In this document: piece after piece, positions 1 through 12,300 of the stretch
How the letters are laid out: the number at the start of each line of letters is the position of its first letter
Position numbering within the stretch: position 1 is the stretch's first letter
Assembly (NCBI GenBank): GCA_013397455.1
Contig: VYZB01000120.1
Coordinates: 1,727,680-1,791,679 of the forward strand
Length of the DNA: 64,000 bases
Direction of reading: 5' to 3'
From: Crotophaga sulcirostris
Taxonomy: Eukaryota; Chordata; Aves; Cuculiformes; Crotophagidae
Notes under the pieces: model-generated
Databases searched by the model: none
Told to the model about the DNA's origin: nothing
What the model saw: only the letters and a program-made list of their open reading frames with translations
Translations under genes and position numbers: made by a program

Positions 1-3000
1 AGCAAAAACTGCTTGATCTGGCTGAAAAAGGATTAGTTTGGGGTAATTGACTTTTCAGTTCTGCTCTGGATGATATAAAGGGTAGATAGTGTGGATAACT
101 GAGAAATAAATGCATTGTTGTTTTTAAATAGAAACATTTCGTAGAAGGTAAAGAATTACTAAATTGGAAGCTGGAAAACTGGGCTTATATGTGAATTTGA
201 TGATAGATTTGTATCGTTACCTCCTGTTGAGTATTTCAGAAAAGTCATGAAGTATTAAAGCTAAAAGGCATTTTAAAAAAATCAAATGTGGTGGCTTTTT
301 CTTTTATTTTAAATCATCCCTTGGATGATTTTCAATCTATTGCTTATCAGTTCTCCAAACTTGTAATTTTACATTTAGAATAATCAAATGAACATCTGTT
401 GTTAACTTGCTTATTTTAAATATTCAGCCTTAGCAAATTAGGTCCACTAATGGTCTATTTAGCTATGACGTATGTAGCAATTCAGTGGATTTGGTAGGAA
501 CAGTGTACATGGAATTTGGTGAAGCATTTAGTCTGGTGATGTATTTGGTTGTTTTAAAGAAAATGTTAATATGAACTCAATTCAGCTTGGGTATTGAGGT
601 TATAGTGATGAAAAACATGCAAAAGGTAATGATGAGATACATACACTATATTAAATTAGAGTGAGGTCTTCACGTAACACAAACAACATTGAGTATATCT
701 ACTTAATATGCAACGTAGTCAGCACCAGGCTTGTGGAAGATTTGGAAATGCAGATGGTGCTGGTTTGGGCTGCATGTACGTTATAAAAAATAAAAGCTGC
801 AAAATTTCCTATTAAAAACTGCACAGTTACAAAACACTGAAGACTGCATTTTGAACTTGCTGCTGCTTTTATATCTCAAAAGGCTAATTTAGGAGCACAG
901 AGTGAAGGTAAGTAGCCAGTTCCCTGCCGACTAATTATAACTTGAGTGTTTACGGTCTTCCTAAGTGGTTCAGTTGATATATTGAATTTTAAGCAGCCTC
1001 TTAAATATATATTTTTTTAAAAAAAGCAACCCACACAAACATACTAATAGGGAAACTATTTTCTCTGAAAAAATACAACAGTATATTTATTACATATAAA
1101 CAACAATCATGCAAATTATTTGTTGTAATCTAGAAGACTACACGTTATTCACAACTAAATTAGATAAATATTTCTAACATACATATCAACCTTAAAGGTT
1201 CAAGAGGAATCAGTTTCACAGCACTTTATTTCATTGCATGATTATTATATATTCCTTCTCTGCTGGCATCTTGCTTGAATGTCATAAGGGTTTGACTGGC
1301 CAGTGATTGTTTGAAGTTCTGTTACTGGACTCTAATTCCCTAGCTGATCTGTAAATACACATATGCACATCTGTGCAGTTGGAACAATCCTTACACTCCT
1401 ATCCCTCAAAATAATGACCCCAGCGTCCTGTGCTCTTCTGACTAATTATGTCTTATCTTTACTCTTCCTACCTCCTTTTGTAATCTTAGATTTTTTTTTC
1501 TAGTGAATTGCAGCAAACTCAGCCTTTCTAAATAATGACTTAAGAAGAAGAGACAGAAAGGAGGTCTTAGAAGCTTTAAAAACAAAAGAAGGTTGGGAGT
1601 TGAGGAAAGTGGGAAGATATGAAGTGCTTAGTTATGAAGACTGTTCGCAGAACTGCTGGGAGCAGTTAATGGATATTTTCAAAACTGTGATCTGCAGGGC
1701 TATTGTGTATGGTCTAATGTTTTGCTAGGAGCTAGGCAATGGTGAGGGAATGGTGTTTTGATTTAATACAAGTACTTCTGAGCATTCGTGCAGCTGAGGT
1801 GAGTAAAATCTGACAGGTTAAATCACATGAAATGATTTTCACACTGTGTAAAATTTGGTTCCACTTTGGACTCCTAAAGGGATTTTGCTGGGGATGATCA
1901 TTCCGCTTTCACAGCAAGTGCCCTTGCTTTAAGATAAGTTGTTGATCTAAGAACACAGATAAAGTCAAATTGGACAACTGGAATAGTTGCTTTCTGCAAC
2001 TCACTTTCTCTTTGCTGCAGATTTTCACCTTATAGGAGAATATTTGAATACATGTAATGGTTTTAAATTGAAAGAGGGGAGATTTAGGTTAGATATTAGG
2101 AAGACATTTTTCACTGTGAGGGTGGTGAGGCATGGAACAGGTTGCCCAGAGAGGTTATGGATGCCCCATCCCTGGTGATTTTCAAGGCCAGGGTCAATGG
2201 GACTTTGAGCAATCTGATCTAGTGGAAGATGTCCCTGCCCATGACAGGGGGGTTAGAACTGGATGATCTTTAACGTGCCTTCCAATCCAACCCATTCTAT
2301 GTGAAAAAGATCTTGAATCACTGCAGTTTCCAGGTAGTAATTATACTTGATATGGTCAAAGCTTTGGTAATCTGACTCTAATTTGTTTATGTTCAAGATT
2401 ATCATGTAGTAACACATATATAGCCTTTTTGCATAGAGAAATTATTCCTTAGCATTATTCCTTATAGTGATACTGATCTTTTTCATAACTTGATAAAGCA
2501 ATATTACAGCCTCTGTCTATTTAGGTTTCTTTGCCTCACTGTGCAAGGACAGCATGAGAAGATTCACTTGAATATGCCTCCAGAAGAAGAAACGAAGGTT
2601 AATTATTTCCAACCAGTGTTCTTTATCACTTCTGTCATTCCCAGGCACCATCCACCTTCCTTCTTGCTTGGAGTCCTAATTTTTGCCTTGAGAAGGCGAG
2701 ATATGCAGGGAGAGCGGAAGCCACTTCACGTGTTGCATCCATACTCTTGTTTATTATGTATCTTTAAGGAGGAAATAGGATATGTGAGAGTAGCCCCCAA
2801 AAGGTCACCTTTAGAAGATTTTCATTTATGTTAGTTAAATGATTGGATTGTGCCAAGACTAAATGTGAGGAAATAATTTGTAAAAAATGCTGGTTGAAAG
2901 TAAGTAGCCTTCAAAATTTGCATTGACAGGCTAGCATAAACTTGTCAAATAGAAATAAATGAATAAGCTCTATTTTAGACTTTCCATATGGATTTGGAGA

Positions 3001-3265
3001 GAGACACTATTGTCTTGAGTGGATTTTTATGTTACTGAAAACAATTTAGATCTTAACTAGTGCTATTGTGCTCACTTCTCTTGTGTTTATGTTGCTTTAG
3101 GCCCTTCAGAATTGGTAGTAAAGGAAACAATTGTCAGTGGACAAGGTTCAAGACTTCTGAACTGCCAAGCTGCAGTGACATAATCTTTGCCTCTCTGTAG
3201 CACAGGTAGATATGCAACACCATTTATAGCTAAATACTAAAAGTTTGTCTTTTTTTATTCAACAG
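1..3265 (+). other. End of upstream UGGT2 intron
   Basis: No UGGT2 exon could be recognised here; the coding part expected just before exon 1 must lie upstream. The only identifiable content is a CR1 3' end at about 2056-2302. The rest is AT-rich sequence without recognisable structure. Confidence 0.6.
2056..2302 (+). mobile_element. CR1 LINE 3' end
   Basis: A 5'-truncated CR1 copy in gene orientation. It contains the end of the ORF2 coding region (aggaagacatttttcactg, then caggttgcccagagaggtt) and the 3' UTR ending in the avian CR1 motif ggatgatcttt...cccattctatg. It has diverged by scattered substitutions. Boundaries are uncertain by about 10 bases. Confidence 0.88.
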
Positions 3266-3396
3266 ATTCAGAGTATTCCTATTACAATTTAATCTTGAAG
3301 AAAGCGGGACAATTTTTATCCAATTTGCAAGTCAATCTGTTGAAGTTTGCGCTTTCCATACGGGCATATTCTCCAACTATTCAGATGTTTCAGCAG
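3266..3396 (+). CDS. UGGT2: UGGT2 window exon 1
   Basis: 131 bases. Acceptor ttttattcaacag and donor cag|gtgact. The first two bases complete a codon from the upstream exon, and the exon ends on a codon boundary. It encodes [16 protein letters not shown], then [20 protein letters not shown], a strongly conserved part of the first thioredoxin-like domain. Confidence 0.93.
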
Positions 3397-6300
3397 GTGA
3401 CTATATTAACTGAGATATTTGGTACATAATTTTATAAGGTATTTTGGCTGCAGAGTAGAGAATGTTCATTATTCTAGTTCAGCAAAATATATGCTGACAT
3501 CATTTGAAATCAGACGTGGTCCTTTTATAAAGGTGATGTTTTATATTGACAGGAGTAAATACGCATGTCTAATTGTATGGATAATATTATTTTCAGGGTA
3601 TAATTTTGGGAGTTGTTCATTTTTAAAATGCATTTTTTTTCCCTGCTTTTAATAATCCTATGGGAATTCAGACATTCCCAAAGTAAGAAGTTTCTTGTAG
3701 CTTCAATAATTTATATTTCTATCTAGTAGATTTCTTATCTTGCTCATTTTAGTATTTGAAAAGTTGGAAGATAGAAAAGTTAAATACTTGCTTTGTTAAT
3801 GAAAATATGGAAGGCAATAAATTCACTGTGCCTCTGGCCTAAACCTGCTCCTCCTCCTTTTAGCAATGCCATCTTCAAGATAAGGTGAGAAATACATGTT
3901 TCTGAAAGGTGATAAGCTGCAATAAAGTTAGGGGGTTTTGCGTGTGTTTTCTGCAAGAATATCATCTCAGACTTATATCTTTCATTTTTATCTCTCAGCT
4001 TGTGAATCCAGAGTCGTTGATATGCACTCATAGGATTCCCACTTTACGTGGGAATAGCTGAATAGAATTTAAAAAAAAAAAAAAAAAAAAAACAAAACAA
4101 AGAAGAGAGAACCAAAAATTGATGTTAATTGTTTGGGATTTATTGGTTGGCAGTCAGATCTCTGTAAAAAAACATGATTGCCGATAGTGACTGGAATTAA
4201 AAATATCTGAGTACAGGCTGTGATTTTTAGGTTGTGGAAGAGATTTCTCAGCCCTGTCTTTACAGAACAGAAATGCACTTGCATTTTCTGGAGTATGACT
4301 GCATTTGATAGACTACATCTCACAAAGGTTATAAAGACTTAATGTAATATTTTCCATTACTTTTTTCACATGTGCCCAATTTTTAATGGACTTAATTAGA
4401 AACACAGCTCAATGGCAGCTGTTGAGTTATTTTAATCAAAGGGATGGGAGTTTAAGTTGAAGTGCAATCAAAGCATTCTAGTTGAGTATAATTGTTGTAA
4501 TATTAGATTGCAGCTGATGAACCTCCACCAGAAGGCTGCAGTGCATTTGTGGTTATCCATGAGAAGCACACCTGTAAGACTAATGAAATAAAGAAGCTGC
4601 TGAAGAAGGCTGCTAAGAGGTAAATGTTTTAAGAAGAAAAATAGATTATTAAAGAGGAAAATGTATTACTGCATATATACTTATAGTATTCTAAAATTTT
4701 GTGTTCTTACTTAGTAGTGCCAAGCCCATTAATTTCTATTTACTGGGTATTGGAAGCCATACACACTTAAACAAAGTATTTGTTATTTTAAAAGAGTTAC
4801 TCTTGCTTTTGAAATATTTTAAACGCTGTTATGAGACTTGTTCAGTTATGAATCAAAGTAGGATTTTAAAATAAAAATTTAGAGCTTTGCTTCTTTAATC
4901 ACATGGATAATTTTATATTTCTTCCCTTTTTTGGCGTTTGCGAAAACACTTCACTGTCTAGTTTGCAATGTCCCATTTTTAACTATTGTGTTCTGCCTAA
5001 TACATGTCCCTTACTTTCTTAGATAAATTATGTGTACTATATTTTGCTTTTAAAATGATGATGGATTCTTCTGATCTTGTATTAAGGCATCACAAAACCT
5101 TAACATTTTATCACAATGTCTGAATATACTCTTCATCTAAAGCAGTTAATTGGATTCAGAATATTCTCCTTTCTGGAGATACTGTCCCCAAATTTACAAG
5201 ATACTGGACAATGAAGATACTAAATAATAGAATTCTGAAGTATTCAGAATCAAAAGAGTTAGATTTCTAGGAATTACTAATTTTAAGAACTCACAACAAA
5301 ACCCAAGTTCATTTTATTATATTGTTCGTGTGTTTTGAGTAGTTTTGTGTGCACCAGTCACATTGCAGCTTTCAGAGCTGTGGGCACAAAACCTTGATAA
5401 AATTCCTCACCTTCTCCCTACCCCAAAAATACTTGAGTCACTCAAGTATTTAGAATTCCTGGAGCTGGACCTGCTCTTCTGTCTTTTATACGTGGTGAAA
5501 AAATTATATGTGGGGCAGTGTGCCTTCTCACTGTTAGTTTCTCTCATCCAGTTATTATTTTTCTCTGTGGCTTTTATGAAAAGAGGTCTTTTTGTTTTAT
5601 TGATTCGTTTTTATTTCAAACTATTTTCCTTTTTGTTTAATTTCTTTTTTCTCTTCAGTCTTGTGTGAATCTTCCAATTAAGGCAGCCCAACTTAAGCTA
5701 TGCTTTCAATTGTGTCCTAAAGTTCTCCCTATTGCATGAGGACACTAGATAGGTTCTGTTTTTAGGGATGATTGTTTCATATCTCACTGGAGGAGAATGA
5801 AGAGGCTGCAGCATTACTTTGTGCAGATCTATTAGCTCAACCTGAGATCCAGGAAGTCTCAGGCACTTTGGACTCAGAAGAGCTCAGATAGTCCTCATGT
5901 CGAGATCAAGGGTTTGCGTTGTCCAATCCTTTGTGTAGCAGCTACTGTGATTTGGTCTGTTGCACTTTCATCTACGTTTCAATGGGTTGCACAGCTCTAG
6001 TTGGAAGCATTTTGTGTGGAGGTGGAGTGGGCTGCTCAAGGGCTCTGCATGTTTCAAGGCAAATCTTCAGTAGTTAAATGATTACTTATTTGCTAACTGT
6101 CCAGAACACTGCACTAAGATTTCTGGAGCTGTTTAGTAGGCACGGTGGTGTTGGGCTAATGGTTCAACTTGATGATCTTAAAGGTCTTTTCCAACCTTTA
6201 TGATTCTATGAGCAGAAGCATTAATGGGAGTCACATTGTGCTCGAAACAATCAGTGCCTTAGAAGGTTTGTCAGCATGCATGTCTGCTGTCTTCTGTCCA

Positions 6301-9300
6301 TCACATTCCTTCTGCATCCTGTCTTGGCAATTGCTTAGGCAAGCATATAGTTGCCTGTAGTACCCCACTAACTGGTTAGCAATTGCTGAACTCCACATTC
6401 ATGGTTTTTTAATCTTTTTTTTATCAGCCCAGCTGCTGTTCCTTCCCTTTCAGGCAGCCTTCTCATGAGAATCTCTTGTGGCAGGAAATAAATTAGCTTT
6501 CAGCTCTAAGAGCAATAGAATCAATTACTTCTCACTATTATTCAGTGTTGAAGAGAAACAGAGAATGGAGGCTTATCTTGGATTTACAAAGGCTGAACGC
6601 TTTAATTCTCCAATCCAAGGTCATTATGGTAGCCCTATGCAATGTGACTTCACTGCAGCACTTACTTCATTTTTTTATGAAACTTGGTCATTATAGTATA
6701 AAATGCTTCCTTTGAGATGTCAGTGTTCAAGAAAGTAATGACAGCATTTGGTAGCCACCTTTTGAGAACAAGAGTCATTCTGCTATGCCTGGGTGACTAG
6801 TTCAGAGAAGAGAAGCTCCCTTGATTTAGGTTTTTGATTCTGTCTAAATGACTGTGGCAGTTCCTGTCTCTCTGGATACAAAAGGAAGCAGCCAAAGTCA
6901 CGTCCCACATGTGTGCTTTCATTGGGGCAAATCTGGATCTGTTCTTGGGCAGAGTTTACTCATTCAAGAGCTGTTTCAAACTCCCTGGTGGCTCCTACTT
7001 TGTCTACCTTTTCGTGTGATGACAGTGGGAAAGCTTGCCTGATATTTGTGATGCATGGCTGCATGCACCCAAATTAATTCTCAAACCAGACTCCTCCTTT
7101 TGCCTCTTCCTTATGAATGTGGTCCTTTGATTGCGTACCTACGAAGCTCACATAGGATGTTGATGTTATGGCTCTGAGTAACCTGATACAAACTAGTCCT
7201 GACTTGAGGGAGGAATTGAAGCAAATGACATCCAAAGGTCCTTTGCAATATAAATTATTCTGTGATTTTTATACTAAAGATACTCCTAAACTTTGCATCA
7301 CAAAGTGCGGCGTGTGGGGTTCTGCTCCTGTCTTTCCAGTGTGTCTTTTCCATGAACAGGGTACGCACAATTTCTACAGTGCATGTTTAAGGATGAGAGT
7401 TTCTCAACTTGCCTTGGAGAGCTTTGGAGGGAGTTTACTGATCTTTCAAGTGTGACTATGCAAAGGTAACACTGAAAAAGAAGTGTACTCATCAGTAATT
7501 AGCACACTGAGTATATTATTCAACATATGCCCTGTTACTTTTCCATCTTTCCCAGTAAGTATTTAAAAGATGTTTGGAGACATTTAAGAAATCATTGCAA
7601 GTATAGAAAGCCTAACTTTCCACAGTCATGGCCTTTAATGAGGAGGGTAGGTAGCCAGGGAATCAAAATTTGCCAAATTAGCTAAATTAACAGAGCTTGA
7701 TTGTGTAAGAGAAGCATAACCCCAGTTAGTTTCCATATGTGTTAGTAGCTTTATCAAAATTCACTGAATATTCCTCTGCTACTTTGTTACTCACTGATTG
7801 ATCTGTACATCTCTATCAGATGTAACGCACCCTTTAAATTAAAAAGTTGGAGCTGTAACTGGTTGTTGCAAAAAATCTCAGTGCTGTGCTTTTCGTTTGC
7901 TCTTTGTGTTGTGATTTGATAAAATATATTAAAGTTATAGTTGATGCTGTTTTTTCAGTTTCTGAGACTTTAATTGGAAAATTTATGTTCTAAGTTTGTG
8001 AGCAATCATGATTATTTTGTGATGATTTTAACATGGTTTATATGCTTTTGGCATATAAACCCTTAGTATTTCAATTGTGAAGTAGAAAAACTGCTGCTGT
8101 TTTTACTTATTTTCTGAATATATAATATCAAAATTATTTGTGTTTAAAACCAGGCCCAGGCCATATCTTTTTAAGGGAGATCATAAATTCCCAACTCTCA
8201 AAGAGGACAGCCCAGTGGTTATTCTTTATGCAGAAATGGGTACAAAAGACTTCGCTAAATTCCACAAGATTTTATCTGAGAAGGCGCAAAAGGCGGAAAT
8301 AGTTTATGTTCTCCGACACTATGTTCAGGTATGCAATTTCAATTAACGTTGATTCAGTAAACTGTTAGTATTCTGTCTTTATTTTTCTTGCTTTTTGACA
8401 AAACACATACTCTACATTTGGTTTTGCATTTGCCTAAATCATATGCAATATATATTCTAATTTTAAAACTTTTTAGATTAAATGATTCACCTAATTAAAA
8501 CTTGGAAGCTGGGAAAGCGTGATAATATTGTCTAATCCTGCATGCAAGCACTGTTTGCATCACTGACTAATCTTAAGATACCTCTTCTTAATTTATATGT
8601 CTGGGTTTTGTGCATTGTACAAAGATCTTGGGTGAATCTTGGTGCAGCAGACTGAACAGATGAGTAACAAGTATTAGGAAAATGGGAACTAGAATAGAAA
8701 ATAAAACTGAAAAATCATTCCAGTTCTCATTTTGTATATTCTCTGTATAATCTCATATGTTCATTGCAGTGCAGCAGCATGGGCTAGCAGAGTCAGCAGC
8801 ATTTTAAACATGATGTTTCTGAATGCTTGTCTTCTCTCTGAAGATACAACACAAGACAAATATCAGTACATGGAACTATATTGTCCCCATTTTTGGTTAT
8901 TGGAAGCTTTTTGTAATTTATATTCGAAGTACAACCCTTAAATAGTGCAACTAATGCAAGAATAGTCTGCTGGAGTGAGAGGTTGCTATGATTTATGGAG
9001 ACCAGGAATTTCAGAAAGATGAGATCCATAGTTTGCAGATGACTTTGAGTTGTTTGCTCACAGTAATGAAACAGAGAATTTGAGGAATCCAGTCTTAAAT
9101 TCTAAGTTGTGTAGGGGCATAGGTTTTACTGAACTTTCTGTTGTTCTTTTATGCACTTTTTCCCCCCAATTAAATACCTACATTCTCCTTGCTCTGACAT
9201 GCACCAAGGTCCCCCCAATGAATATTGTCTTCCTCTCTGTAATTCCTCTCTCTTCAGACTGTTTGTTTTCCTCCTTCCTCACAACATCCATTTTTATTTT

Positions 9301-12300
9301 TTGGTTCCCACTGACGTGGATTGTCTGTCCTTCTTTGCATTAAATGCCAGAAGAGGGAGCATTGAGAGCAGAAGAGGTCCAGTCCTTCTGCTGCCTGTTT
9401 TTTGTTTGTTTGTTTGTTTGTTTTTCCAACATCACTGAGACTGCTTAGAGCACAGTGCTCTCTCTGCATTGAGATTTGCTTAGAGGATGAAGGGAACACC
9501 TCCAACCCTGCTAGGTTTTCTGTTTTGAGCTTTTCAAGAAATTGCAGCTGTGCATGTGCAAATTCTATTTTGGAAAGCGGGGTTTCATACATTTTGAGCA
9601 AATTGGGACACATTTTCAGAAACAAATATGCTTTGAGTAATTACACTATTGAATGTCAAACTTCCACTCTGAAGTTAGAAATATTTTTTGTTCTTATTAA
9701 GTCACAACCTGGTTTTAGCAGTGATACCCTATTATATTTTCTTAATTCACCTTGCAGTTAGCGATTAACTCTTTCCTCAGAACTTTTTGAAAGGATCAGC
9801 CTGATGCAGGAATAGAGAATTTCCTCCTAAAATGCTGAAGTTTGGCAAAATTACGAAGAAATTAACAACAGTTTAAAATGTAAATTGTAAGGCATCAATA
9901 ATTGTATAGGATGCTACCAACTCTGCCTGTTCTAGTCCTTCTTCTAATGTAATGTGAAGGGACTACAATTTTGACACGACCTTTCTGTGGTCTGCAGGAG
10001 ATAAAGAAAGACAGTACTTTCTGTCACACACCTCAGTGGAGTGTCAGTATGCTTTGCATGACTCTTAATTTGTTTGGTGTAGTATTTTGTACTTTGAATC
10101 ATAAATTGAAAAATGGATTTATATTATGACTGTCATAACATTTTAAGGTTACAGTATTAGATAATGTTAATCTGCTGTAAGTACAGTTTTTTAAGTTTTA
10201 TTTTTTGTGTTTTATTTGTTTTCTTTTAATAATACCATCAAACAGAAACCAAGTTCCAGAAAAATGTATTTATCTGGTTATGGTGTAGAACTTGCAATAA
10301 AGAGCACAGAATATAAAGCAGTAGATGACACGCAGGTTAAAGGTATGTTGTATTGTTTATTTTTTTATTTGTGATATTTTATTGGAGATGCTATTGAAAT
10401 ATATTATCATCTTCAGTTATAAAGTCACTAATGTTTTTGAAGGTTATACTTGTTTCTTTTTACAGAAGAAGGTCCCTGGCATTAGGAGTGAGATATCAAA
10501 ATATGTGCGAGCATTTGTAAACAGCTGTGGTTAGATTGTAGGTCCTTATCTGAGCTGTAATTCTTGTTTTCTGTGGCTCTTAAAAATGTAATCCATTCTT
10601 TCTTTCAATAAGTATAATGTTGTTTAACCTTTGTTCTTTAGTTACTTTGTTTATTGGCATCTTTAATATGCTAATTACTACAGTTTCAACACGTCAGTGT
10701 TTCAGGGTTGGAGGGCACATTTCTGCATTTCTGTGGAAATGCTTTCACAATATTCTGTATGAAAGATGTGATCTATCCTAGAATTTGTTACCAATGTATG
10801 TTACTGCATATTGAAATGAGATATTTAACAAAGACTGTACTAGCTGTAGCGTTCTGACACAGAGAAATTACTTCGTGTGGAGTTGCTTTGTGTGGAATAT
10901 CTGACAAGATATAAGAAAGTTAGTTTAGCTCTCTTTTGATAAGACTAAGGTTTAATAGAGCCATTTCAAAAGTAAATGGATATTTTTAGGGGAAAGAAAC
11001 TGATCTCTGACTCAGATCAGATGCTAGCTCGAGATTCAAACACTTTAAAGTCATCAGGGTTTTCAAGCATAAATTTGGTAGTAGCTGGCTGATAAGATTT
11101 GTACCTTCCCACCTACTCAAACTGATAAATGGCCGTTTTGGGGAGTGAACTACTTAGCCATATCAATTTCATTTGTATAAAAATGCAACACTTGGATGAA
11201 TTATATTTTAAAAATAGTTTCAATGATGCTAAATTCTGTGAAGTGATTCATTCTAATGCCACGATATGAATGCATAAATGTTATTCTAATTGAAATTACG
11301 TCTAGGAACAGCAATCTTCTGATTTTATATTTTTGTTAACTGTTTTATAATTCCCAAGAACATCATACATCAGTAACTTTCTTGTTTATATTGTCTACAT
11401 GTGCTACGTACTCAGGAGCAAATGATACAAAAGAAGAGGAAGAGGATGATGAGGAAAGTGATGTCCAAGGATTTCTCTTTGGCAAATTGAAGTGAGTTGA
11501 TACAGGTTATAACTTCTGCATTTGGTTCTGGAACCTGAACCAAAAATATTTTTTTTTTTTATAGCAGCTAAAACATGAGGAAGGAGTGATTCCTTGTGAA
11601 ACTTGTTAATATCAAAAATAAAATATGGAATATAACAGAACTTGGTCTTAATGCTTCAGATGTCTGGGTTTTAGCTGCTTTTTACTTCTTGTTCAATACT
11701 TCTGGCAGAAGAATCTTGAAAAATCTAATGGAGATTGTTTGACGTTCAAAGATGTCTCATAGTCTTTGCACTCAAAACTTATTTGCCCAATTATGTTTTT
11801 AAAAATAATAACTAAGCTTTTGGGCACCATGCTCTTCTCCAGATCTGAGTAGGGATTTGTGTGCTCAGTAGCTTAGTTTTGTCAGTGATGTTAATTTATA
11901 AACGGAGTCCTCTACATTGACTTGCCTGTATCTTATGTAGGTAATACAACAAACTGTGTACAGTTACAGTTAAACTACAGTACAGTTAGTGTACAATTAA
12001 TACAATATACTATAGAAAACTAACTGAACAACTACCTGTTTTGTGTGTTAATACTATTTAATATTTGAGTTAATTTATTTCATCAAAATTTATGTGACGG
12101 CGCTTGAGACAGATCACTAGATAATAATAGAACTTCTTATAATTAATGTGTTTTTAGTCCTCAGAAATCACCTCTTCTTACCCCAAATACTCATTCTTGT
12201 TTTAAAAATGAATTAAAATGTTAATTCTTGCTTGTTACTCCAGTGGTACAGTATTAGCTGCCAGCCATACTGTGGATAAAAGCAGGCATTGACGGATGTC

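Noticed and set aside
2490..2834. Possible upstream UGGT2 exon
   Set aside because: The translation does not match the family segment expected before exon 1, and no other candidate was found in 1-3265.
9254..9761. Overlapping open frames of about 120 codons on both strands
   Set aside because: Low-complexity composition, the TTTG repeat, no family similarity and no splice links. Chance frames.
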